Positions 1 to 11,253 of a stretch of 64,000 bases of DNA are shown in pieces. Source of the stretch: Taudactylus pleione. Taxonomy: Eukaryota; Chordata; Amphibia; Anura; Myobatrachidae. Both the position numbers and the translations under genes were made by a program. The stretch covers positions 18,364,001 through 18,428,000 of the forward strand of contig JAUIMM010000040.1 of assembly GCA_031769625.1 (NCBI GenBank), written 5' to 3'. Below the pieces are notes generated by a model. The model was not told the origin of the DNA, ran no database searches, and was given only the letters and a program-made list of their open reading frames with translations. Position 1 is the first letter of the stretch; every line of letters starts with the position of its first letter.

Positions 1-119
1 AAGTTTCTAGTTCCTGTCATCCTCAAAGGCAATTCTCACTGCTACATAATTCTTATGCAATAGAGCTATTAATGTCATCCATGATTCCAGTCAAGCCGGT
101 CTCCGCTGAATCCAGTTCA

Positions 120-760
120 TCACCTGAGTCAGGTAATTCCCAGTTACCAATTGTGACACCATACTTGCTAGTTCATGAGGATAGAGCAGTACTCTGTACT
201 TGCATGGATTTTGCTCCTAAGGTGTTTTTTGGTTTTCTACATCAACCTACCTATTGTGATTCCGGTTCTTCCACAGGATTCACCTTCGTCTTGATTTTTG
301 GATATTATTAGAGCTCTTTGTATTTCTGTGGAGAGGACGGCAGCCCTACGTGGAACAGGCACTCTATTTTGTATGCTGCTGTTCGCGGTCGCTATAGCCA
401 GCCTCCAAACAGTCGCTGGCTCGCTGGTTTTGTCTGACCTTCAAGCAGGCGGATATGGCATCCTCTAGGGTGTCAGCCTTTTGGCTTAGTGGTTGTGTGG
501 TGGTTTTGCATTGGTATGGTACAAGGTTCGGATCCCACCACAACCTAATGTTATAGGGCCTCCGCTTTTTATTACACAGCTTTTCTCTTGCTCAGTGGGT
601 TCCTCGTGGGCGGCTGCTCGCGGGGTTTCCATTGATTTGCATTGCCGAGCTGGTCTGGCTGGCATATACGTTTATTGTTTTTTATAGATTTGAAACGTTT
701 GCGGCCTCTGCATCACAGTATGGCCGGTCTGTTTTGCAGGGTTCTCAGCGCTTTCCCGCC
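120..760 (+). pseudogene. DIRS tyrosine recombinase fragment (B1)
   Basis: Translated pieces follow the C-terminal half of the DIRS recombinase seen at 48580-49090 in copy B2 and at 40080-40600 in copy A1. A segment like LLVHEDRAVLCTCMDFAPKV lies near 165-225, and a block containing the catalytic tyrosine region (RFETFAASASQYG) lies near 685-725. The enzyme family joins circular element DNA to the target by strand exchange and needs no integrase. Frameshifts and the tRNA-like insertion at 471-552 break the frame. Homology before about position 120 is not clear. Confidence 0.7.
471..552 (+). repeat. tRNA-derived insertion (minimal SINE head or tRNA retropseudogene)
   Basis: The 82-bp insert carries an A-box-like TGGCTTAGTGG (482-492) and a B-box-like GGTTCGGATCC (525-535) at tRNA spacing. 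It is flanked by direct repeats TAGGG (466-470 and 553-557). The homologous site in copy B2 (near 48868-48882) reads straight through with a single TAGGG, so the empty site is present in the same window. No tail or SINE body is seen. Confidence 0.75.
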
Positions 761-784
761 CGTACTGGGAGCTCTGGGACGTGT

Positions 785-888
785 CCACTGTCTTTGCTTT
801 CCAGTGTCCCCTAGTGGATGAAGGAGAAAACTGGATTTTGGTACTTACCGATAAATCCCTTTTTCTCCGATTCCATAGGGTACACTGG
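785..888 (+). repeat. DIRS internal complementary region (B1)
   Basis: The left half is complementary to the 5' terminus of the family (compare 41737-41765). The right half is complementary to the element's own 3' terminus (1840-1903). This arrangement is the DIRS template that aligns both ends during replication. It lies just downstream of the recombinase remnant, the usual place. Confidence 0.75.
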
Positions 889-1072
889 ACGCCCACCCTG
901 CGCTGTTCCTTCCTGCCAGGGTTGGGGTTCTTTTATGTTAGGACCGTTAGAGACTGGTTTGAGGTCTCTGGTTGTGTCACTGTTTTTCAACCATGTTATT
1001 CTGCGTACTTGCTTCGCCTCCTCTGCCGTTTTTTATTTTTTTTATCAGCTCCCCTCGGGCACAGTTTTCTAA

Positions 1073-1417
1073 AGGTGGCCATACACTGTGAGATTCAAAA
1101 GTTTGTCAGATCAGTTGTACCATTTCCCTTGAAAATTTTTCCCTTCAGATTCCTAGATGATTTGTATTTAAAATGCAGCTATTTCACATAAGACCATACA
1201 ATTTGATCAATCACATCACATAATGTGTGTCAATTCGTACATTATCAGTTGAGATCTCTCTGCAAAACCATCTGATCTGCAATCCAACTAGATGACGGCG
1301 GGGACTCGCATCGGGGTCGTGGAAGACTCAAAATACAACTATTTACAAATGATTGGTCTGTCCAACCTGTAGAAACTTCCCAAATCGTGTGATCAATCAT
1401 CCCGTGTATGGCCAGCA
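1073..1417. mobile_element. MITE with GGCCATACAC-type ends
   Basis: The left end carries TGGCCATACACTG and the right end its inverted counterpart CGTGTATGGCCA. The interior is AT-rich and non-coding. It is inserted in the 3' untranslated part of B1. No convincing target duplication was found, so the superfamily is open. Confidence 0.6.
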
Positions 1418-1420
1418 TTA

Positions 1421-1733
1421 GGCTGGGTACACACGTAAAGATTTTCTGTCCAACCATCCAACTAGTTGATTGGTTGGAATGAAAATCAGGTAACGTATGG
1501 GAGTAAATGATCAGCAATTTGCTCCTAAATGCCAGAAAACAGATGAAAAAGGTTGTCATACAAGTTGGTTAAATGTTTGATCTAAACAATTTGTTCAAAC
1601 CGTTTTTGTCCATTTTCCGGCATTTGGGAGCAAATAGGTGATTGTCATTTGGTTGGAATGAAAATCTGGTAAGGTATGAAAGCAATCAACTAGTTGGATG
1701 GTTGGACTGAAAATCTTTACGTGTGTATGCAGC
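1421..1733. mobile_element. MITE with GGGTACACACG-type ends and TTA duplication
   Basis: The ends pair over about 55 bp (1421-1480 against about 1675-1733, with the shared block GTAAAGATTTTC near the tip). The copy is flanked by TTA on both sides (1418-1420 and 1734-1736). A three-base TTA duplication is typical of PIF/Harbinger elements, so this is probably a Harbinger-type MITE. It is non-coding. Confidence 0.7.
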
Positions 1734-1736
1734 TTA

Positions 1737-1903
1737 AGACTGAGGCTTGGAGGGGGGTATAGAGGAGAGGAGCTAGTCACACTACTTTAATATTTCAAGT
1801 GCCAAGCTCCCACTCATCACAGTCTATACCCCACTGTCTCTGCTCTCCAGTGTCGTCTATGGAATTGGAGAAAGGGATTTATTGGTAAGTACCAAAATCC
1901 TGG
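1737..1903. repeat. Right inverted terminal repeat of DIRS B1
   Basis: The sequence matches the reverse complement of 41737-41880, including the GTATAGAGGAGAGGAGCTAG block and the CTATACCCCACTG block. The terminus reads GATTTATTGGTAAGTACC, where the internal complementary region predicts it. It contains a strong 5' splice-site-like GGTAAGT at 1884-1890. Confidence 0.75.
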
Positions 1904-3027
1904 GGTTTTTTTTTTCCCCTCCCACAGCCCTGCACTTGGGAAAAAAAGGTGGGGATTTTTTTTTTTTTTTTTTTTGAAAGTTTAAAAATGCAAGGACATG
2001 ATGCAGAACTGGTAATCCTCTGACAATGAATAATCAGGAAATTGATTACATTTAAATAAAAACAATATTGCCAATGCTGACTGTCTCTAAAATGCTCAAA
2101 AATAAGGTACATGATGTTAGGACAGGTATGTGGGGGGTGTTTCATTGACTAAAAAGTGCTTTTGAACTTGCATTTGTGAGTTAAATTTTTTTCCAACATT
2201 TTTATTTAAAATACTGAAAAAAGCAACAGTACATCTTTAATTTGCTGAAAAACACTTGCTGTCTGCCACTTTCTACCATTACAAAAAATTGTAAACTTCA
2301 AGCATTTCAACCTGACGCTGCCAGACTCTGCTTTCCCTGACAGTCACATCTGATGTGACCAGTCAGACGCCCTCTGGGCAACTCCTCCGTTGTGTGCCGG
2401 TCAGCCTGGCAGCACCCTCCACTCGGCAGCTCCAGCGCTGTCTGCCACACTGTGCACTACATCTGGCGGCTGCAGAGGAGCAGTTGCCGGCGAAATATCT
2501 TAGTAGCGACTCTTACCCCTATGGTAGCCCTGATGAGATGATAGATATACTGTATATCAATATTTTTATTTTTTTGGAGATATTAAAAAAAATATAATAT
2601 ATATATATCAGTATTGTTGTGAAAAGTTCCAATTACAAGTTTTTTTTCTTTTAGCATCAATGGCAGCTCCAACGTCATGGAAACATCATTGGGCCCTTCG
2701 TCCGATAGCTGCAGTCTGTGCATGCGTAGTACTCAGCTGCTAACTATCGATTGTTTTCAAATCAGCCATCGATGTCTGTATTATCGATGGCCGATGGTAC
2801 ACTACAGTATATCATAAAAATTGCTATTTTTAAGGTATACAGTGCTTCATAAAAATCTAAAAATGTTGTTGGTTAAAATATAAATAGATGTTCTTGACCT
2901 AATTCCGTTATTAAAAAAAAATTTCTGAGCAGGTTTTGGAAAAACTATCAGCCAGTTAAGTGGTTAAGAACATCCAATACTGTGCTTAAGGCCTCTAGCA
3001 GCCTTCTAATACTGTTCTACTACAGTA
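1904..3027. other. Intergenic/intronic stretch, no gene recognised
   Basis: Holds a T-run (about 1956-1977), a GC-rich patch (2300-2500) with a short open frame that resembles nothing I know, and an AT dinucleotide run near 2592-2608. No TIRs, exon-like segment or RNA gene could be supported. Confidence 0.6.
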
Positions 3028-4690
3028 CAGTGCATCCGGAAAGTATTCACAACGCTTCACTTTTTCCACATTTTGTTATGTTACAGCCTTATTCCGAAAT
3101 GGAATAAATTCATTTTTGTCCTTAAAATTCTACACACAATATCCCATAATGAGAATGTGTAAAGTTTTTTTTTTTTGAGATTTTTGCAAATTTAATAAAA
3201 CAAAAAAACACTAAGAAATCACATGTACACAAGTATTCACTGTCTTTGCCATGAAGCACAAAATTGAGCTCAAGGGCCTCCTGTTTCCACTGGTCATCCT
3301 TGATGTTCCTACAGCTTAATTGCAGTCCACCTGTGGTAAATTCAGTTGATTGGACATGATTTTGAAAAGCATAATACACCTGTCTATATAAGGTCCCACA
3401 CTTGACAGTGCATGTCAGAGCACAAACCAAGCATGAAGTCCAAGGAATTGTCTGTAGACCTCCGAGACAGCATTGTCTCGAGGCACAAATCCGGGGAAGG
3501 GTACAGACAAATATCTGCTGCTTTGAAGGTCCCAATGAGCACAGTGGCCTCCATCATCCGTAAATGGAAGAAGTTCGGAACCACCAGGTCTCTTCCTAGA
3601 TTTGGCCGGCCGTCTAAACTGAGTGATCGAGGGAGAGGGGCCCTAGTCAGGGAGGTGACCAAGAACCTGATGATCACTCTGTCAGAGCTACAGCATTCCT
3701 CTGTGGAGAGAGGAGAACCTTCCAGAAGGACAACCATCTCTGCAGCAATCCACCAATCAGGCCTGTATGGTAGAGTGGCCAGACGGAAGCCACTCCTTAG
3801 CAAAAAAAAGGCACATGGCAGCCCGCCTGGTGTTTGACAAAATGCACCTGAAGGACTCTCAGACCATGAGAAACAAAATTCTCCGGTTTGATGAGACAAA
3901 GATTTAACTCTTTGGTGTGAATGTCAGGCGTTATATTTGGAGGAAACCAGGCACCGCTCATCACCAGACCAATACCATCCCTACAGTGAAGCATGGTGGT
4001 GGCAGCAGCATGCTGTGGAAATGTTTTTCAGCGGCAGGAACTGGGAGACTAGTCAGGATAGAGGGAAAGATGAATGCAGAAATGTACAAAGACATCCTGG
4101 ATGAAAACCTGCTCCAGAGCGCACTTGACCTCAGACTGGGGCGACTGTCCATCTTTCAGCAGGACAACGACCCTAAGCACACAGCCAAGATATCAAAGGA
4201 GTGGCTTCAGGACAACTCTGTGAATGTCCTTGAGTGGCCCAGCCAGAGCCCAGACTTGAATCCAATTGAACATCTCTTGAGAGATCTGAAAATGGCTGTA
4301 CACCGACGCTTCTCATCCAACCTGATGGAGCTTGAGAGGTGGTGCAAAGAGGAATGGGTAAAACTGTCCAAAGATGGGTGTGCCAAGCTTGTGGCATCAT
4401 ATTCCAAAAGACTTGAGGCTGTAATTGCTGCCAAAGGTGCATCAACAAAGTATTGAGCAAAGGTGGTGAATACTTGCGTACATGTGATTTCTTAGTTATT
4501 GTTTTTTGTTTTTTTAAAATTAAATTTGCAAAAATCGCAAAACAAACTTCTTTTTTACACGTTGTCGTTATGGGGTATTGTGTGTAGAATTTTTGAGGAC
4601 AAAAATGAATTTATTCCATTTTGGAATAAGGCTGTAACATAACAAAATGTGGAAAAAGTGAAGTGTTGTGAATACTTTCCGGATGCACTG
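3028..4690 (+). mobile_element. Tc1/mariner-type DNA transposon, copy 1
   Basis: Inverted repeats of about 220 bp begin CAGTGCATCCGGAAAGTATT on the left (3028) and end with the complement at 4690. The left target dinucleotide TA (3026-3027) is intact; the right one has become TG. The 1663-bp length and a central transposase relic are typical of vertebrate Tc1 elements. The two repeats remain very similar, so the copy is fairly young, but the gene is broken. Confidence 0.95.
3412..4456 (+). pseudogene. Tc1 transposase pseudogene (DD34E)
   Basis: The N-terminal part (3412-3800) shows the paired-like helix-turn-helix region and a GRPS linker motif. A frameshift lies in the A-run at 3801-3808. 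The second frame resumes with HMAARLVFDKM and the first catalytic aspartate (DETKI), followed at once by a TAA stop at 3905-3907. Downstream, the second aspartate (QQDNDPKH) and the glutamate block (PDLNPIEH) are preserved, and the protein ends with the usual KGASTKY-type tail. The intact enzyme cuts and pastes the element at TA sites. One frameshift plus one stop make this copy non-functional. Confidence 0.95.
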
Positions 4691-6372
4691 TGTTATTTGT
4701 CACTTTTGGGGGGTTTAGGGTGATTTCCTCACTTGTTCATTCATTGCCCTGGTTGCACGTTGTAGAATTAACTTGTGATATTGCCTTAATTCCCGGGAAT
4801 GGCCATCACCAGAGACCATTTACTAAGTGGGCACACTGTTTGTAAGCAGGTACTGCTACTTGAGTAGGTGCCAGGATGGCGTAAATCATATTAAGGGGCT
4901 TAATTACCGCTATCCGCATTTAAAATGCGGTTGTGGGTTGTGATATTTTCACCTAAATTTGCATTGCATGAATGTAGTAAAATCTCGCAGACCGGGACAA
5001 AGCTTCAAGAAAGCACTGTCCCTGGTAATACCTTCCCCTCACTCCTTGGCTTTTCTCGTAAAAGATGCCACGAGACTGTGCGCATTCTCTGCCAGCTCTA
5101 CACCCCCCCCCCCCCCCCTTTATTTTGTACAGTATTTTTCGATTGCCTGTGTATCTTTACTTTTTTAACATTGTTGTAAGGGGCAACATCATCAAAAATA
5201 ATTGTTAGATGTGCCTGGCCAGAGTAATGGTAAAACACACAAACCTTGCTGTTAAAACAGGTCCCTGAACTGTTTTATTGTGAGAGGATTATTACCTCTC
5301 CATTAAATTGACAGGAAAGCTGTGAAAGGATTATTGGGAGGACAATGTAAACCAATGAGGCAAAATGTTAGGATCTGAATGCCTATTAATACCATAATAA
5401 AATTGGCTGAATAAAGAATATTTTTTATTTTAGTTCCCCATGGCAGCTTTTACATTGGGTTATGCTCCTGTCTAAGCTAGGTAGGCCAGGTAGAATTTTT
5501 TTTCCATCTGAGTCTTACCTCCCTATTTAGTCTCAGCAACAAACCATTCTAATGCTGCAAGCAGAGGATGAGCTGGATGACCCAGGTTACACCAGTTTGC
5601 TACCTCCGGGAGCAGAATTGGCTGTGAATATTTTTAAATAGAGTGCCTAAAGTAAAGACCGGTGTTCTGTGTATGCATTTGCACACTGGTAGCATTGGGC
5701 ACTCTGCAGTACTTCAGTTTTGGCTGGAGCTATGGCAGGATCAGCATCCAGTATTTCACATTGTAAACGTTTAAATGGAGAACTGAAAATAAAATAAAAA
5801 AACTAAAATGCTCAAGTGTAGATTTTTTTTATTTTTTTTTGTGTGTGTGAAAACCTCTGCATAGAATCTTCCATTTTTTAAAGGTGGATTAATTCCGAAT
5901 AAAGAAGAACGGATTTATTTTTGGTGACTATAATAAAAAAAATGATTCACCTGACTACTCACACTTTTTTTTTTTTTTGCCCATTTTGGTTAAATTTTAT
6001 GTGTTAGCAGGAGCAAAATGACTAATGGGGTTCCTGAAAATGCAATGATTTCCGGGAAAAAAACAAAATATAATTTGTCTGTGTACGGCATAAAAAAAAT
6101 AGTAATATTGATGTTTGAATGACGAGCGCAAATGAAGGAAAATGGGCTTAGCACAGGACTGAGGAAACCCTCAGCGGTGAAGGGTTTGTGAGAAACTGGG
6201 CTTAATGCAGAGTTGGAAGTAAATAACATTTTGCTCAAAATGTGTGAATGGAAAAAATGCATATATTTGCCCCCTTTGCAAATATGTATACAAGTTAAGT
6301 TGCTGGAACTGTGCACCTGAATTGCTACTAGTAATCAATGTGCATGTGCACCTCTTCTATACTAGGTGCAAA
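4691..6372. other. Non-coding stretch with simple repeats
   Basis: Contains a C-run (about 5103-5119) and A/T-rich tracts (5760-5990, 6050-6100). A 38-codon open stretch at about 5526-5640 follows an AG but is not recognisable. No repeat family or gene could be assigned. Confidence 0.6.
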
Positions 6373-6524
6373 AGATATTTCTTCAGGCTCCATAGGGATC
6401 CACAGGGATACAATGTGGATATTATGGTTGGAGAGATCCAGGCATCAAACAGTTAAAGCTTCAGCTCCCAGGATGCATCGGGTCCTCCTCCATATATACC
6501 CCGCCCCTAGCCATAGTCCTTCAG
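6373..6524. repeat. Left inverted terminal repeat of DIRS A4
   Basis: Begins near TATTTCTTCAGGCTCCATAG and ends CCATAGTCCTTCAG; it is the reverse complement of 16732-16905. The remainder of the 5' leader (6525-7400) is GC-rich with a C-run at 6965-6980 and has no recognisable gene. Confidence 0.85.
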
Positions 6525-7402
6525 TTGTTTGGTGTGGGAGGATCAAGACGCACCTTTGTAACGGGACTGCTCAGGCAGTCCTAAGCTTTTTATTTTATGT
6601 TTTGGGGTTGGCAGTACTAAGTGTCTGAATTAAGATGCATATACTGCGACTCCATCTACCTCCGCTGGGCTGCAACACTAGTAACTGGGCTGGTGATTTC
6701 GGCGGGTCGCGGCTGAGATTGCTAGCAGCAGTGCTGCGACCTGGACTGCAACCGGACACACGGAGATGTCCGGTAAGGCGGTTCCTCGCTTACGGGGAAT
6801 TGTGCACGGCAGTTTTTGCTTCTGGTGTCAGACGCACCAGAAGCCGCTGCAGTCAGGGCCCGGGATTGTCCGCTTCCTCACTACACCATCGGGGTCTTAG
6901 CTGATGCCGGGGATCGGCAACAGATGCTTCTGCTTCCACGAGGCCAGCTACCTGGCTGGTTAACCCCCCCCCCCCCCCCCGGCAGCTCCTCCCTTGATCC
7001 AGATGCAGTCCCTATGAAGGGCTTTGCGTGTCTGAGTTGCTCCACCTACCATACACGTGTATATGAGACGCAAGAGTGCGCTGCTGTAGCTGTTGGTCTC
7101 AGGAGGGTTTGGGTCAGTCTCAGTGTATACCTCTCCTGTGGTTAAGGTATACAGGGCTCTATATCCTACCATTCCTGGTGTTTGTGTAGTTGATTTGGAG
7201 TCCATTGTAATTATATTACATATGCATTGTATGTGACTGTTTACTAGCTGTAGTGTTGACACTGTCTTTTATTTCTGTCTCTCAATTATAACTATCACTA
7301 TTTTTTTCTCTCCATCCCTTGGGGTTGAAGGTTTTTCTTTGAGTACTTCAAATCTCAAATGAATGCGGTCACCATAGCATTGCATTTATTACCTTCATGA
7401 AC

Positions 7403-8880
7403 ATGTCTAAAGATAATGGGAAACAGGAGGTGGAGCCCCCTGTGCTTGTTTCATGTAAATCATGTATGGTCTATGTGTCCTCTCAGGATGTAAAGGATGG
7501 TTTGTGTGTTGTCAGTTATAAAGAGCCACCTCACCAGTCCAGTTTACCTGTAACTGTACAAGAGCCATCTTGGGTATCCTCTTTGTCCAGGTAATGAAGC
7601 ACTTTGTGGATCGTATGGCTGCTCCCACAATGCCTCCTTGGATGGGGTGTCCACAGCATGCTATGTTTGCACCTCCTATGCATCCTTCCTGGAAAGATGT
7701 TTATGCCCATTCTAGTTAGAGTATGGCACCATCTAATGTTGAAAGCAGACCGGTAGTTACTAAGGCACCTAAGGGCAAGTTATCTTTTTATCAGTCTCCT
7801 CAACATATGGATTCAGATGCATCATCAGAAGAATCAGATGATGTGCAGGGTTCTTCTACAGGGTCTAGCTCAGAGGAGGAGGACCATCCATCCAAAGTGG
7901 ATGTTCCTTCTTTCGTGAGAATGGTTAAATCAATCCTAGATATTCAGGATGATGAACCAGCTTCATAGTAAGAAGGCTCCAATGTTTAATCACCACCAGA
8001 AGGTGGTCACAACTGAGTTTCCTGTATCTGTACAGCTCACTGAGCTTATGAGCGATTTCACACATGCCGGTTTTGACCGGGCGGCAAAAAGCTGCCCGGT
8101 ATTTAACTGGCTGTGAAATATAGTACTGCAGGGAAAGGACAGGCTTCTTTCACATGACACGGTCACGGCACGGTCGCCGTGATATAGCCGGAAAAAACTA
8201 CTATGCAGGACGGTGCCGTGGCCGTGCTGTACCTGCACGCCAGTAGTGTGAAGGAAACAATGTTTCCTTTCACACACACTGGCTTCTGCCGGCCGGGCTT
8301 GTGCAGCAGCTGCTGCTGTGCATACCCAATAGGATAAAAAAATAAATAAACAAATAAAAGCGGCTCAAAGCCGCTGCTTGTGAAAGGCACAGAGTGCCTG
8401 GAAAACCTCGGCCAGCTACCGCCCGGTTCTTGCCTGGCAGGCCAGAACCGGAGTGTGTGAAATAGCTCTATGGATGAGGCATGGGGTAACCCGGATAAAC
8501 CATTTTATGTGACTAAAAGAATAACATTGTTGTACCCTTTCCTAGCGTCTCTATGTACTAAGCGGGAGGTACGTCCTACTGTGGATGCTCATGAAACGCG
8601 TTTAATCGGAAATTCTACATTGCCTATTCAGTCAGCATCTTCCACAGATAAGAAAATTGAAGCAGCTCTTAAGGCAATATTTTCATCTTCTGGAGTTATT
8701 ACTCGTCCAGCTATGACTGGAGCCTGGGTATCCAAAGCTGTTGAAGAATGGATGAGGCATTGGAAGACTCTCTCTTCCAGATGCTACCAGAGAACAGAGG
8801 ATGTATATCTCTCACATACGGGAAGCGGCTTCCTCTCTGGGAGGAGCTGCTGAAGATGCTGGAATTTTAGCTTCTTAAGC
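7403..8880 (+). pseudogene. DIRS gag-like ORF1 relic (A4)
   Basis: The likely start ATG at 7403 opens with MSKDNG, aligning with MSDEGN of copy A1. A cysteine pair (SCKSC) and a later GLC follow, corresponding to the CxxC...CxxC motif of A1. The frame is lost near 7594. An in-frame TAG at 7717-7719 followed by AGT ATG matches the position of the TAG in A1 gag. The acidic segment (7790-7960) and the region after the MITE at 8050-8468 (a run like AMTGAWVSKAVEEWMRH near 8715) align with A1. Gag would package the element RNA; this copy cannot encode it. Confidence 0.8.
8050..8468. mobile_element. Palindrome-rich MITE with TAT duplication
   Basis: TIRs read GAGCGATTTCACACATGCCGG at the left and its near complement at the right. 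TAT flanks both sides (8047-8049, 8469-8471), and removing the insert restores the DIRS gag frame context. The interior contains at least six local hairpins: 8076-8100, 8163-8182, 8246-8275, 8303-8316 (perfect), 8360-8374 and 8424-8450. It is non-coding. Confidence 0.85.
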
Positions 8881-9163
8881 ATCAGCAGCTTCAATAGTGG
8901 CATGCAGGGCGCTTTGGTTAAGATCCTGGAAAATTGATACAGGATCAAAGAGGGTGCTAGAAGTCTTAACTTTCTATGGAAAGGTACTTTTTGGAGCAGA
9001 GTTGGATAAAATTATAGCTACTCAGGCGGCTTCAAAATCAGCAGGTCTGCCATCTACGGCGACTATAAAATCCTAAGCAGGTTTCTTTTTGGTCCTTCTG
9101 TCCTCAGGGATGAGCAAGGGAATAGTCTTCCTCTAGGTCTACTAGTTTTCGCAAGACAACAAG

Positions 9164-10000
9164 GTGACAAACCTAAGAGGACTGGCTTGCCAAGACGTCC
9201 AGCTTCTAAATCGGACGGCAAACCTTCGGCCTGATAGGGCGCGCCTCCTCCTGGGGGATCCCAGGGTGGGAGGCCGACTTCAGTTTGCGGATTATTGGCA
9301 TCAAACAGATGCCTGGGTCCGAGAAGTGGTCTTTCAGGGGTATGCCCTCACTTTCAGGAGGCATCCTCCCCAGAAGTTCTTTTGCACAGATCCTCCATCA
9401 GATGCGGTCAAGGCCTTGGCCATTCAGGATGCCATTCACTCCCTGCTACAGATGGGGGTAATAATTCAGCTCCCTGTGTCGCAGCAAGAATGGGGTTATT
9501 TTTCCAATCTATTTCTGGTTCAGAAACCGAATGGGGCTTATCGCCTTATACTAAATTTAAAAACCCTCAACAAGTTTATCCATGTACCCAAGTTTCGTAT
9601 GGAAACTCTCCGATCAGTTATTTTGGCAATGGAGCCAGGGGGTTACATGGTTTCCCTGGACATTCTGGATGCATATCTGCATGTTTCTTTCATACCATCA
9701 CACCAATAATTTTTACGGTTTGCTGTCCTTCAGCAGCATTACCAATTTCAGGCTCTACCCTTTGGCCTATCTACGGTTCCCCGGGTATTTACCAAAATAT
9801 TGACAGTCATGACTGCCTATCTCCGGCGTTAGGGAGTCAGAATTCTGCCATATCTGGACGACCTTCTGATATTGGCACAGACTCCTGTTGTTTTACAAAG
9901 CCATCTTCAACTGACCATAGCCTGCTTACAAAAGCACGGCTGGATAATTAATTGTAAGAAATTGTCACTTTCTCCAACACAGCAGATGGTACATCTGGGA
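9164..10000 (+). pseudogene. DIRS reverse transcriptase relic (A4)
   Basis: One frame carries the N-terminal block (LLLGDPRVGG), the palm (YRLILNLKTLNKF, YMVSLDILDAYLH), a TAA stop at 9707-9709, then FQALPFGLSTVPRVF, a TAG near 9828, and the catalytic YLDDLLILA box, followed by the GWIINCKK segment. The order and spacing match copies A1 and A3. The enzyme would copy the element RNA into circular DNA. Two stops in one otherwise continuous frame make it dead, though the active-site aspartates survive. Confidence 0.88.
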
Positions 10001-10301
10001 GCGTTTGCTGTATTCTCGGGCACAAATGGTGTTTCTGCCAGAGGACAAGATTGTGGTGCTGACATTATGAATATGCAAGCTGCTATGCAAGCGAAGGGTG
10101 TCCATTCTGTTAGCAATGCAGGTCCTGGGATCAATGGTATCCACCTTCGACATGGTAGGGTATGCTCAGTTCCATTCCAGGCCTCTGCAAAAGTTTATTC
10201 TCTCCAAGTGGAACGGACAGTATCATCTAATAAGATCTCAGTGGATCATTCTCACTCCAGAGGTTTGTCACTCTCTCCTGTAGTGGCTGAGAAAGGATCA
10301 T

Positions 10302-11110
10302 GTGAACAGAGGGCGCCCATTTTGGATTCCGAATTGGGTGCTTCTCGCCAAAGACGCCAGTGTTCACGGATGGGGGGCAGTGACAGGTAATCACTCCTTT
10401 CAGGGAAGATGGACAAATCAGGAAAGTCATCTGCCAATAAACATTCTGGAACTGCGAGCAGTGTACAAGGCACTTACCATGATACAGGACCTGCTCCAGG
10501 GCGGGCCGGTCCAGATTCAGTCTGACAATACGACTACAGTGGCCTACCTCAATCATCAGGGAGGCACAAGAAGTTAGGCAGCCATGAAAGAAGTGACAAA
10601 GGTTCTGATTTGGGCAGAACGTCATTTTCTGGCCATCTCGGCAATATTCATACCGGGAGTAGTCAATTGGGAAGCGGACATCCTAAGTCGCCAGGACATA
10701 CACGCCGGAGAGTGGTCTCTCCGGGATGGTTTCAGCTCCTAGTAAACAAATGGGCTCTACCAGAGAGAAATCTCTTGGCGTCACGTCACAACCACTTGGT
10801 CCCCAGGTACGGGTCAGGGTCCTGAGACCCATCAGCAGCCTTTGTGGATGCACTGGAAGTAAGGTGGGACTTCAAGCTGGCATATCTCTTTCCTCCGATT
10901 TCTCTCCTTCCAAGAGTTCTCAGGAAATTCAAGCAGTAAGGCGGGACAGTAATACTGGTGGCTCCGGCTTGGCCCAGGCGTAATTGCTTCACCGACATAC
11001 AGAAACTGTCCGTAGACAGTCTGTATCCTCTTCCTCTATGGCAGGATCTGCTAACGCAGGGTCCTTGCCGGCATCCAGACTTACCTCGTCTGGCTTTGAC
11101 GGCTCTTGAA
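10302..11110 (+). pseudogene. DIRS RNase H relic (A4)
   Basis: Catalytic positions can be followed: the first aspartate in VLLAKDASVHGWG, the glutamate in INILELRAVYKAL, and the aspartate in VQIQSDNTTTVAYLN. A TAG near 10575 follows, and the last aspartate region (VNWEADILSRQD) continues in another frame near 10660-10700. RNase H removes the RNA strand during replication. The gene is fused behind the reverse transcriptase in this element class. Confidence 0.85.
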
Positions 11111-11253
11111 TCTTCCATCCTAAGAGCAAAAGGTTTTTCTAGTTCTGTAATTCAAACGATAGAAACATAGAATTTAACGGCAGATAAGAACCACTTGGCC
11201 CATCTAGTCTGCCCCATTTTTAAACCTATTGTTACCTCAACCCTTATTGATTC

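Larger units (their letters stand above)
1..1903 (+). mobile_element. DIRS-like retrotransposon, family B, copy B1 (3' part)
   Basis: This is the 3' portion of a tyrosine-recombinase retrotransposon that runs off the left edge of the window. It holds recombinase remnants, an internal complementary region (785-888) and a right terminal repeat (1737-1903). The right terminal repeat is the reverse complement, with mismatches, of the left end of copy B2 at 41737-41880, which pairs the two as one family. Three younger insertions interrupt it: a tRNA-like sequence at 471-552 and MITEs at 1073-1417 and 1421-1733. The element is dead. Confidence 0.8.

Noticed and set aside
2355..2597. Open frame in GC-rich patch
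   Set aside because: No recognisable similarity, no splice context, and it runs into an AT-rich tract.
5520..5640. A 38-codon open stretch after TTAG (SQQQTILMLQAEDELDDPGY...)
   Set aside because: It has a possible acceptor but ends in a stop without a known protein match, and short open stretches of this size occur by chance.
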